64,000 nt of DNA, taken from an uncultured Pseudomonadota bacterium. Its GTDB lineage: Bacteria > Pseudomonadota > Gammaproteobacteria > Burkholderiales > SG8-39. Position numbers and translations under genes: made by a program. The notes under the pieces were generated by a model, which was not told the DNA's origin, did no database searches, and saw nothing but the letters and a program-made list of their open reading frames with translations. Location of the stretch: NCBI GenBank assembly GCA_903921325.1, contig CAIXPL010000035.1, positions 1 to 64,000 on the forward strand. Direction: 5' to 3'. Numbering within the stretch: position 1 is the stretch's first letter; each line of letters starts with the position of its first letter. Below are positions 52,834 through 59,747 of the stretch, in pieces.

Positions 52834-55185
52834 TTAAGCGACAGGCGCGCCTTGTGCGCGTGTCCAGCCTGCTTCGTTGATCGCGCGCCAGATCCGATCA
52901 GGTGTAGCAGGCATCTCGAACTGCTGCACTCCGAGCGGCGATAGCGCGTCAATAATGGCATTCATCAGGGCCGGCACTGCGCCGACCGCACCGGCCTCGC
53001 CCGCCCCCTTCACACCAAGGGGATTGCGTGCGGTGGGCACCACGATACTGCTCACCTCAATAGCGCAGAAATCATCAGCGCGCGGCATCGCATAGTCCAT
53101 GAAAGAGCCGGTCAGCAGTTGCGCATTGTCCGGGTCATACAGCACGCGCTCCTTCAACACCTGACCTCCGCCCTGCCCGATTCCGCCATGGATCTGGCCT
53201 TTCACCAGCAGCGGGTTGATCTGGGTGCCCACATCATCGGCCACCACATAGCGCACGATCTCCAATGCGCCGGTCTCCGGATCGATTTCCACCTCGCACA
53301 CATGACTGCCATACGGATAGGTGTTGTCCTCAGGCGAGAACATGCCATTCTCGAACAGGCCCGGTTCAGTTCCGGCCGGCAATTGCTCGGGTAAAAATGC
53401 GATCGCCGCCACGTCCTTCAAGGTGATCGAGCGATCCGTGCCAGCGATGCGAAAGACGCCCGCCGCAAACTGGATGTCGGCCTCTCCGGCTTCCAACCGG
53501 TGGGCGGCGATGCGGCGGGCCTTCTCAATGATCTTGCCCGCGGCAATCACCAACGCAGTGCCTGCTGTCGCCGCCGAGCGCGAACCAAAGGTGCCCACAC
53601 CGAAAGCGACCCGATCGGTATCGCCATCAACATAGTCGATGTCCGCCGCCGCCAGACCCAGATGGGTTGCCAATACTTGCTTGAATGCCGTCTCGTGACC
53701 TTGCCCGTGATTTTTGCTGCCCATCAGCGCGGTGACCCGGCCGCGGGCATCAAAGCGCAACTCGGCAAACTCCATGCCCGGCGCCGCGGCGCGTTCGATC
53801 GGGTTGGAGAGGCCGATGCCCCGCAACCTGCCGCGTGCCTTTGCCGCTTGCCGGCGGGTTTCAAATCCGGACCAATCGGCGATGCCGAGCGCCTCATCCA
53901 TGCAGCGCTCGAATTCACCGCAATCGTAGTGGTAGCCTAGCGCGGTGATTTTGGGCAACTGCTCGGGGCCGATGATATTGCGCCGGCGCAACTCAACACG
54001 GTCGATGCCTGTCTCGAGCGCTGCGTCGTCGATCAGGCGTTCGATCACATACGATGCCTCGGGACGACCGGCGCCCCGGTAAGGCGCAAGTGACGGCGTA
54101 TTGGTGAGCACGCAGGTAAAGCGCACATGGCCGACCGGAAAATCATAGACACCCACCAGCCCGGGGGTATTCTGGAACGTCGCCTGGATATTGCGATCAG
54201 AGCTCACATAGGCCCCGACATTGGCCACCCAATGCGAGCGCAGTGCGAGAAACCGCCCGTCTGCATCCAGCGCAATTTCAGCCTCATGCAGATTGTCGCG
54301 GCCGTGCTCATCAAACAACAGCGATTCGCTGCGCTCGCTCACCCATTTCACCGGCCGCCCAAGCTTGCGCGCAGCCCACAGCAGTAACCGGAACTCAAGC
54401 ACTTGCGGTCCCTTGCCACCAAAGCCACCGCCAATGTCAACGCCGACCACGCGAATGCGGCCGCTCGGAATGCGAAACACCTCACGCGCCAGGATGTCGC
54501 GCACCCGGTGCGGCTGCTGCGCATCGCAGTACAGGGTGAAGCGGCCATCGATCGGGTCGTAGCTGCCAAGCGCACAGCGTGGCTCCATGTATTGGGCATG
54601 CACGCGGCTCACCCGGTAGCGCCGACGCACCACATGGGCGGCTGCTGCAAAAGCGGCGTCGGTCGCAGCGCGATTTCCCAGCTCATGCACATGCGAGACG
54701 TTATCCGGGCAGTCCTGCCAGGCTGCCGGCGCGCCTGGACGCAACGCGAGCTCGATATCCCCGACCGCAGGCAGCGCTGCATAGTCGACCTGCACCTGCT
54801 CGGCGGCGTCCTTGGCCAGATCAATCGATTCGGCCACGACAAATGCGACCGGATCACCGACGTGGTGGACCGCCTCTTTGGCCAGTCCCGGATACGCACG
54901 CCAGAACATCGGACTGCCATCGGGGCGGGTACGCTTGAACGCCACCGCCGTCGTGCCCAGATCCGTACCAAGATCGCTGGCCGTGAACACGCCCAGGACA
55001 CCGGGCATGGCGCTGGCGACTGCCGTATCGATCGAGCGTATCAATGCATGGGCGTGCGGCGAGCGCAGCACAATGGCGCGGGCCTGATTGGGTAGATTGA
55101 TGTCACCGACGTAGCGCCCGCGTCCACTGAGGAATCGCGCGTCCTCCTGACGGGTGACTGATTGTCCAATGCCCGCTGCGCTCAT
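52834..55185 (-). CDS. Molybdopterin-binding large subunit, CoxL form II-like
   Basis: The 783-residue protein is a xanthine dehydrogenase/CO dehydrogenase large subunit. It has [21 protein letters not shown] at the start, [16 protein letters not shown], and the active-site loop [17 protein letters not shown]. This is close to the AYRGAGR of form II CoxL-like enzymes and lacks the Cys-containing loop of true CO dehydrogenase. The catalytic Glu lies in [20 protein letters not shown]. It has no signal peptide, so it is cytoplasmic, unlike its IorB-type neighbour. It probably hydroxylates an organic ring or aldehyde. Its ATG overlaps the stop of the decarboxylase-like gene (ATGA). Confidence 0.92.
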   Translation of the reverse strand: MSAAGIGQSVTRQEDARFLSGRGRYVGDINLPNQARAIVLRSPHAHALIRSIDTAVASAMPGVLGVFTASDLGTDLGTTAVAFKRTRPDGSPMFWRAYPGLAKEAVHHVGDPVAFVVAESIDLAKDAAEQVQVDYAALPAVGDIELALRPGAPAAWQDCPDNVSHVHELGNRAATDAAFAAAAHVVRRRYRVSRVHAQYMEPRCALGSYDPIDGRFTLYCDAQQPHRVRDILAREVFRIPSGRIRVVGVDIGGGFGGKGPQVLEFRLLLWAARKLGRPVKWVSERSESLLFDEHGRDNLHEAEIALDADGRFLALRSHWVANVGAYVSSDRNIQATFQNTPGLVGVYDFPVGHVRFTCVLTNTPSLAPYRGAGRPEASYVIERLIDDAALETGIDRVELRRRNIIGPEQLPKITALGYHYDCGEFERCMDEALGIADWSGFETRRQAAKARGRLRGIGLSNPIERAAAPGMEFAELRFDARGRVTALMGSKNHGQGHETAFKQVLATHLGLAAADIDYVDGDTDRVAFGVGTFGSRSAATAGTALVIAAGKIIEKARRIAAHRLEAGEADIQFAAGVFRIAGTDRSITLKDVAAIAFLPEQLPAGTEPGLFENGMFSPEDNTYPYGSHVCEVEIDPETGALEIVRYVVADDVGTQINPLLVKGQIHGGIGQGGGQVLKERVLYDPDNAQLLTGSFMDYAMPRADDFCAIEVSSIVVPTARNPLGVKGAGEAGAVGAVPALMNAIIDALSPLGVQQFEMPATPDRIWRAINEAGWTRAQGAPVA

Positions 55186-56051
55186 TTGGATTCACGTCCG
55201 AGAAAGTCAACTGACCACTGTTCGAATTCGCCCTCGCGAGTCAACCGCCGCATGAGATCGGCACTCGCCAGTCCGCGCAGATCGCGCGGTGCGGTGCCCT
55301 CGCGCAACGCTTTCATGCAGTCATGCATTGCCTGAACGGCCGCCAGAATGGTCTGGTGACCTTGCAGGCAAACGCGTACCCGATAGCGCGCCAGCGTCGC
55401 CCGGTCGACCGGTGGCGTTGCTCCTGCCAGCACTAACGGAAGGTCGCAGGCGCGCGATATTGCTGCGAGCGCTTCGGTGGTATTGACACCAACCAGAAAC
55501 AGGCCATCGACACCGGTCTGACTGTAGCGCTCGACGCGGCGCAAGGTGTCATCGAGCCCGTTTACCGACATGGCACTGGTGCGGCCAAATATGACCAGAC
55601 CAGGATCGGTGCGCGCATCGAGTGCAGCGCGCAGCTTCGCTTCACCTTCGGCGATCGAATGCAATTGCATTGCGCCAGAAGGGCCATACACGACAGGCAG
55701 TACGGTGTCTTCGATACACAGCCCGGCGATGCCTGCGCGTTGCAGTTCCTCGATCGTGCGGCGCGCATTCAACGCATTGCCGTAGCCATGATCGGCATCG
55801 GCAATGATCGGCAACTCGGCAACACGACACATGCGCGTCGCCTGTTCGGCAAACTCGCTCAAAGTGAGCAGCACCAGGTCAGGACCACCAAGCACGGTGA
55901 GCGCCGCGGTCGAACCGCCAAACATGGCCACTTCGAATCCGAGCTCACCCGCGACGCGCGCCGACAGCGGGTCGAATACCGAGGCAGGGTACACACACTG
56001 GTCGCTGGCAAGCAGCGCGCGTAGTGCAGCGCGAACAGAGGCGGCAGTCAT
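55182..56051 (-). CDS. Isocitrate lyase/PEP mutase superfamily protein, oxaloacetate-decarboxylase-like
   Basis: The 289-residue TIM-barrel protein has YPASVFDPLSARVAGELGFE, LPIIADADHGYGNALNARRT (the metal-binding Asp residues) and IAGLCIEDTVLPVVYG. The loop after EDT lacks the Cys of isocitrate and methylisocitrate lyases and the Asn of PEP mutase. The whole sequence resembles Pseudomonas PA4872, shown to be an oxaloacetate decarboxylase, as I recall it. It may decarboxylate oxaloacetate or a related 2-oxo-dicarboxylate produced by the pathway. The ATG at 56051 follows the binding-protein gene by 7 bp. Confidence 0.82.
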   Translation of the reverse strand: MTAASVRAALRALLASDQCVYPASVFDPLSARVAGELGFEVAMFGGSTAALTVLGGPDLVLLTLSEFAEQATRMCRVAELPIIADADHGYGNALNARRTIEELQRAGIAGLCIEDTVLPVVYGPSGAMQLHSIAEGEAKLRAALDARTDPGLVIFGRTSAMSVNGLDDTLRRVERYSQTGVDGLFLVGVNTTEALAAISRACDLPLVLAGATPPVDRATLARYRVRVCLQGHQTILAAVQAMHDCMKALREGTAPRDLRGLASADLMRRLTREGEFEQWSVDFLGRESK

Positions 56052-56058
56052 GGTGGGC

Positions 56059-57126
56059 TCAGTCCGCGGTGATGTGGCCAGCCTTGGCCACTGCTGTCCA
56101 GCGCGCAATGTCAGCAGCAATGATTTTGGCAAACTCTTCACCGGGCATGCCCGAGGGCTCTACGCCAAACGAGGCGAACCGCTCGCGTACGTCGGGTAGC
56201 GCGATCGCCTTGACCATGTCATCGCGAATCCGCTTGACGATCGGCGCTGGCGTTCCAATGGGCACGAACAAGCCCATCCAGCCGCCGAACGCCATGTCCG
56301 GCACCCCGGATTCGGCCAGCGTCGGCACGTCGGGCCACTCGGGTTGGCGTTGCGGCGTTGTAACGGCCAGTGCGCGCAGACGGCCGGCGCGCAGCGGACC
56401 GCTTGCGGGCGGCGGATCTGAGAACGCAATCGTGATTTCATTCGCGAGGACTGCGTTGACAAAATCACCGCTGCTCTTATACGGAATATGCGAGAAGCGG
56501 GTACCGACCTTCTGGTTGAACAGTTCCGATGTCAGTTGAAACAGTGCAGTCGTTGACCCATAGTTAATGGAATCAGGGTGCGCCTTGGCATAGGTAATCA
56601 GCTCTTGCACGGTTCTCACCGGCAGTGCCGAATTCACCACCAGAATCAGACTGAACGAACCGATCATCGTCACCGGCGCGAAATCGCGTAGCGTTGAATA
56701 CGGCAGGTGTTGATAGGTCGCCGGGTTGGCCGTCATCGGACCGCTCGGGCCAAACAGCACGGTGTAGCCATCGGCCGGGGATTTCTTCACAAACTCGGTG
56801 GCGATGATGCCCTGGGCACCGGGTTTGTTGTCGATCACGATGGCCTGCCCCAACGACTCGCTCATGCGATTGGCGAGCACCCGCGCGATGATGTCGTTGC
56901 CGCCGCCAGCGGCAAACGGCACGAGAAAATGCAACGGGCGCACTGGCCAGGTCGGGTCGGCCGCCGCTTGCGCGTGCGCGCCATGTGGCGAGAGAGCACT
57001 CAGAAGCAAAAGAACCACTGCCAGCGGCTGTACTCGCCGCGGCGGACGCAATGCCGCCAACAGGCGCAGTGCAACACCGCCGATCAGTCGCGCCAGGCCG
57101 GCGTTCTGTGCGTGCCTCCAATTCAT
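56059..57126 (-). CDS. Tripartite tricarboxylate transporter (Bug family) substrate-binding protein
   Basis: The 355-residue periplasmic protein has an unusually long N-terminal region (about 52 residues) ending in the export signal QPLAVVLLLLSALSPHGAHA. The mature Bug/TctC domain starts WPVRPLHFLVPFAAGGGNDIIARVLA and includes VIDNKPGAQGIIATEFVKKS, both typical. Bug proteins bind carboxylates or related small anions. The membrane components TctA and TctB are not seen. As is common in Bordetella-like genomes, this is an orphan binding protein co-located with catabolic genes. A shorter start cannot be excluded. Confidence 0.92.
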   Translation of the reverse strand: MNWRHAQNAGLARLIGGVALRLLAALRPPRRVQPLAVVLLLLSALSPHGAHAQAAADPTWPVRPLHFLVPFAAGGGNDIIARVLANRMSESLGQAIVIDNKPGAQGIIATEFVKKSPADGYTVLFGPSGPMTANPATYQHLPYSTLRDFAPVTMIGSFSLILVVNSALPVRTVQELITYAKAHPDSINYGSTTALFQLTSELFNQKVGTRFSHIPYKSSGDFVNAVLANEITIAFSDPPPASGPLRAGRLRALAVTTPQRQPEWPDVPTLAESGVPDMAFGGWMGLFVPIGTPAPIVKRIRDDMVKAIALPDVRERFASFGVEPSGMPGEEFAKIIAADIARWTAVAKAGHITAD

Positions 57127-57269
57127 GTCTCAACCCTCGTATCTGGCAGTCATCGTAAGGCTATGGACTGGCACCCTGCCCTGACCCGGCCCACAGCGCG
57201 CCGGACTATATCAAATGCACTCATCTGCCGCTGTTCACAGCACTCGGCCGGCACGGGTCGTGGCCCTCA

Positions 57270-57308
57270 CGCACCGGCAAGGCCCTTGCGGCAGCCGCAG
57301 CCGGTGCG
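57270..57308 (-). other. Structured element after the amidohydrolase gene
   Basis: An 8-bp inverted repeat (CGCACCGG at 57270-57277, CCGGTGCG at 57301-57308) encloses two smaller palindromes: CAAGG-C-CCTTG at 57278-57288 and GCGG-CAG-CCGC at 57288-57298. It begins 8 nt after the amidohydrolase stop. The RNA could fold into a branched structure that ends or slows transcription before the binding-protein gene. There is no T run. Confidence 0.4.
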
Positions 57309-57316
57309 AGCCTCAC

Positions 57317-58591
57317 CTACGCTGCCTGCATCGTGGGCAGGATCGAGGCATGAGCATCGAATCGCTCACCGGCCAGCAGGCAGAACGCCGGGGTCAGCAC
57401 CCGATCAGTGACCAGCTGCGTATTCTCATTGTCACGCAGCACGAACCGGCCACGCTCATCATTCAACACCGTCACATCCGCCGCGGCACCCACGCCCAGA
57501 TGGCCCAGGTCGGCAGGCAAGCCAAAATAGCGCTGCGGATTCCAGCTGGCCATCGCCACCACCTGCTCGATCGGAACGCCCAGGGCGAGCATTGCGCTCA
57601 TCGCCGACACCAGAGAAAAACGCACGGCACCAAAGAACATATGCTCCTTGTCAGGATGCGACTCAGGCGTGCCGGCCAGCGCCGGGTCGGGCACTTTGGT
57701 GTTGTAACCGTGCATATCCGCGCCGAGCGTATCGGGCATGATGCCGGCGTCCAGGGCAATGCGGGCCATATTGAAACTGAAATGCGACCCATGGCCCACG
57801 TCGACCTTCAGGCCCATCTGCATCGCCTCACGCACGATGGCATGCACGCGTCCGTGTCGATTGACAAACCCGCCCGGGTGGCGTGTAAATGGATGGGCAA
57901 GGATGTCACCGGCCTTGAGCAAGGGCACCACCCGGTCGAGCACCTGATCGGGATCTGATTCGTCCTGATAGCGTTCGCCCTCGCTCACCGGCCATAGCTG
58001 GCCGAAGTGGATATAGACCGGCACGCCGGATTCACGCCCCATATCGGCCGCCTTTTGCATGGCGCCCAGGCCCCAGCGAGAAAACCCGCCAATCTCGGCG
58101 TGCGCCTTGATGCCAATCACCCGGTCACGATTCTCATTGATCGAACGCACCGTGGCATCGACTTCCATGCAATCGGGCTGATGCAGCGAGGGGTAGTAGT
58201 GTCCCTCCATGCCGCCCACCAGATAGCTCGACAGATAGGTATAGACCCGCGAGCGTTTGGACTCGATGACGTGGCGGCGAAACGCCGGCAGCGTGATGCA
58301 TGAGGGGCCGCCCTGGTCAATCAGCGTGGTCACCCCTGAATGCACACCACACAGGTCGGCCTCGAGGCCAAAGCGTCCTGTCACGAATTCGAAGACATGG
58401 GCGTGGGTATCGATCAGCCCCGGTGTCACCAGCTTGCCGCGCGCGTCGATCACCTGGCGCGCCGCTGTCGGGGCAATAGTGGGCTCGATCGCCGCGATCC
58501 GTCCCGCCTTGATCGCCAGATCACAGACCGCATTGACACCGTGCGCCGGATCAATCACATGCCCGCCGCGCACAATAAGATCGTAGTTCAT
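57317..58591 (-). CDS. COG3964-type amidohydrolase/deacetylase
   Basis: The 424-residue metallohydrolase of the amidohydrolase superfamily has a small beta domain at both ends and a TIM barrel between. Metal ligands can be seen in GLIDTHAHVFE (two His), GIKAHAEIGG (candidate carboxylated Lys), YIHFGQ (His), ILAHPFTRH (His) and LGADMHG (Asp). Relatives are often labelled dihydroorotase, but characterised COG3964 members hydrolyse acetyl esters of hydroxy acids such as acetyl-(R)-mandelate. I chose the ATG at 58591 (MNYDLIVRGGHVIDPAHG). The start lies in the last unit of the 44-bp repeat array, and its ATG overlaps the stop of the third mini-ORF. Confidence 0.9.
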   Translation of the reverse strand: MNYDLIVRGGHVIDPAHGVNAVCDLAIKAGRIAAIEPTIAPTAARQVIDARGKLVTPGLIDTHAHVFEFVTGRFGLEADLCGVHSGVTTLIDQGGPSCITLPAFRRHVIESKRSRVYTYLSSYLVGGMEGHYYPSLHQPDCMEVDATVRSINENRDRVIGIKAHAEIGGFSRWGLGAMQKAADMGRESGVPVYIHFGQLWPVSEGERYQDESDPDQVLDRVVPLLKAGDILAHPFTRHPGGFVNRHGRVHAIVREAMQMGLKVDVGHGSHFSFNMARIALDAGIMPDTLGADMHGYNTKVPDPALAGTPESHPDKEHMFFGAVRFSLVSAMSAMLALGVPIEQVVAMASWNPQRYFGLPADLGHLGVGAAADVTVLNDERGRFVLRDNENTQLVTDRVLTPAFCLLAGERFDAHASILPTMQAA

Positions 58592-58635
58592 GACAGGTCG
58601 CTCCGTTCGGTGCAAGCAATGAAACAGGCGTTCAC
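58588..58635 (-). CDS. Third 15-residue mini-ORF, coupled to the amidohydrolase
   Basis: From a GTG the frame reads MNACFIACTERSDLS and then TGA, whose TGA overlaps the amidohydrolase ATG as ATGA. A GAGG-type purine stretch lies about 6-10 nt upstream of the GTG. The amidohydrolase's own GGAG falls inside this frame. Translation is not proven. Confidence 0.45.
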   Translation of the reverse strand: MNACFIACTERSDLS

Positions 58636-58679
58636 GAAGCCTCGCCTCGATTGCGGCAGGCAACAGGATCGCAGTTCAC
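58632..58679 (-). CDS. Second 15-residue mini-ORF
   Basis: From a GTG the frame reads MNCDPVACRNRGEAS and then TGA, overlapping the next GTG as GTGA. GGAG lies at 58689-58692 upstream. It shares MN, [IV]AC, R11, an acidic residue at 13 and S15 with the other two mini-ORFs. Confidence 0.45.
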   Translation of the reverse strand: MNCDPVACRNRGEAS

Positions 58680-58723
58680 GACACATCGCTCCGGTCAAGG
58701 CAAGCAATGACATCGAAATTCAC
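58676..58723 (-). CDS. First 15-residue mini-ORF of the array
   Basis: From a GTG the frame reads MNFDVIACLDRSDVS and then TGA, overlapping the next GTG. It has the best ribosome site of the array, AAAAGGAG, 9 nt before the GTG. Its first six residues (MNFDVI) mirror the start of the amidohydrolase (MNYDLI), so the array looks like repeated duplication of that gene's initiation region. Confidence 0.45.
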   Translation of the reverse strand: MNFDVIACLDRSDVS

Positions 58724-58750
58724 GACACGTTGCTCCTTTTGATACAGGAA

Positions 58751-58776
58751 GTGTACGCTGCGCGTGAGCCGTACAC
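58751..58776. promoter_or_regulatory. Candidate operator in the divergent gap
   Basis: A perfect inverted repeat, GTGTACG and CGTACAC, is separated by 12 bp. It sits between the repeat array and the acetamidase gene, 27 bp before the latter's ATG, a suitable place to control both directions. No regulator gene is visible nearby. Confidence 0.45.
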
Positions 58777-58802
58777 CACCTGACAAAAGGACCACAGACG
58801 CC

Positions 58803-59738
58803 ATGGCGCACCATCAGCTTGCCGCTTCGCCTCAGACCATTCACTGGGGCCATTTTGATGCCAGTCTGCCCCCGGTCCTGCGGGTGCACCCAGGTGACAC
58901 GGTAAGCCTGCAATCCCTGTCCGGAACGCTTGAGGATTCACGTCATGCCGGCGCCGATGTGCTGCCCGATCACCGCGCAGTACTGGATCAATGCAAACCC
59001 TTCATGGGGCCGCATATTCTCACCGGCCCGGTGTGGATCGAGGGCGCCGAACCCGGCGATACCCTTGAGGTGCGCATCAAGGCGATCGGCCTGCGGCAGA
59101 ACTGGGGCTACAACTCGATCCGCCCGCTGCGCGGTGGGCTTCCCGATGATTTTCCGCTCACCCGGCTCATGCAGATTCCGATTGATCGCGAGCGCGGCAC
59201 CTGCACCCTGCCCTGGGGGGTGACCATTCCGCTGCGACCGTTTTTTGGAGTCATGGCGGTGGCACCGAAGGCCGCCTATGGGCGCGTATCGTCGGTTGAA
59301 CCGCGTGAATATGGCGGCAATATCGACAATAAGGAGCTGGTGCCTGGTTCGAGCCTGTTTCTACCGGTTCAGGTCGACGGGGCGCTGTTTTCTGCCGGCG
59401 ACGGTCATGCGGTGCAAGGCGATGGCGAGGTGTGCCTCACCGCCCTTGAGACGGCGCTCTCCGGAGAGTTTGAATTCCATCTGCACAAGGCCGAGCAGCT
59501 GCGCCGGCCACGGGCCATCACCCCAACCCACTACATCACGATGGCTTTCGACCAGGATCTGGACAATGCCGCGCGCGAGGCGTTACGCGACATGATCCGC
59601 TGGCTGGGTGAACTCAAGGGGTGGGCAGCGATCGACGCCTACACCACGTGCAGCCTCGCCTGCGACCTGCACATCACGCAAATCGTCGACGGCAATAAGG
59701 GCGTGCATGCGATGTTCCCGCGCGCCCTGCTCGACTAG
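58803..59738 (+). CDS. Acetamidase/formamidase family protein
   Basis: The 311-residue hydrolase of the FmdA_AmdA family should cleave formamide, acetamide or a similar small amide to ammonia and the acid. Family features include QSLSGTLEDS, MGPHILTGPVWIEGAEPGD, the GVMAVAP segment and SLACDLHITQIVDG near the end. It is somewhat shorter than the roughly 400-residue fungal enzymes, as is common in bacteria. The ATG at 58803 has AGGA 11 bp upstream. It is divergent from the amidohydrolase and 9 bp before a molybdenum large subunit, so it may release formate or ammonia at the end of the same pathway. Confidence 0.87.
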   Translation: MAHHQLAASPQTIHWGHFDASLPPVLRVHPGDTVSLQSLSGTLEDSRHAGADVLPDHRAVLDQCKPFMGPHILTGPVWIEGAEPGDTLEVRIKAIGLRQNWGYNSIRPLRGGLPDDFPLTRLMQIPIDRERGTCTLPWGVTIPLRPFFGVMAVAPKAAYGRVSSVEPREYGGNIDNKELVPGSSLFLPVQVDGALFSAGDGHAVQGDGEVCLTALETALSGEFEFHLHKAEQLRRPRAITPTHYITMAFDQDLDNAAREALRDMIRWLGELKGWAAIDAYTTCSLACDLHITQIVDGNKGVHAMFPRALLD

Positions 59739-59747
59739 AATCAGCTG

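Larger units (their letters stand above)
58586..58761. repeat. Four degenerate 44-bp tandem repeats
   Basis: Units lie at 58586-58629, 58630-58673, 58674-58717 and 58718-58761, each exactly 44 bp. All begin (G/A)TTCAYGA on the plus strand. Units 1, 3 and 4 carry GCTCC at positions 15-19 (GCCTC in unit 2), and units 1-3 carry GGCAAGCAAT-like sequence at about 26-35. On the minus strand each unit supplies a Shine-Dalgarno-like GGAG, an RTGAAY start/stop junction and a short coding stretch. The period keeps consecutive mini-ORFs overlapping by 4 bp. Confidence 0.9.

Noticed and set aside
52834..55185. True aerobic CO dehydrogenase
   Set aside because: The active-site loop is PYRGAGR, lacking the Cys-containing loop of form I CoxL, and the gene order is not the coxMSL order.
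57317..58591. Dihydroorotase
   Set aside because: The protein belongs to the COG3964 branch, is in a catabolic setting with no pyrimidine genes, and characterised relatives are deacetylases.
45093..59738. Known nicotinate (nic) degradation cluster
   Set aside because: A Mo hydroxylase, a flavin monooxygenase and an alpha/beta hydrolase are there, but ring-cleavage dioxygenase, maleamate amidohydrolase and maleate isomerase genes are not recognised.
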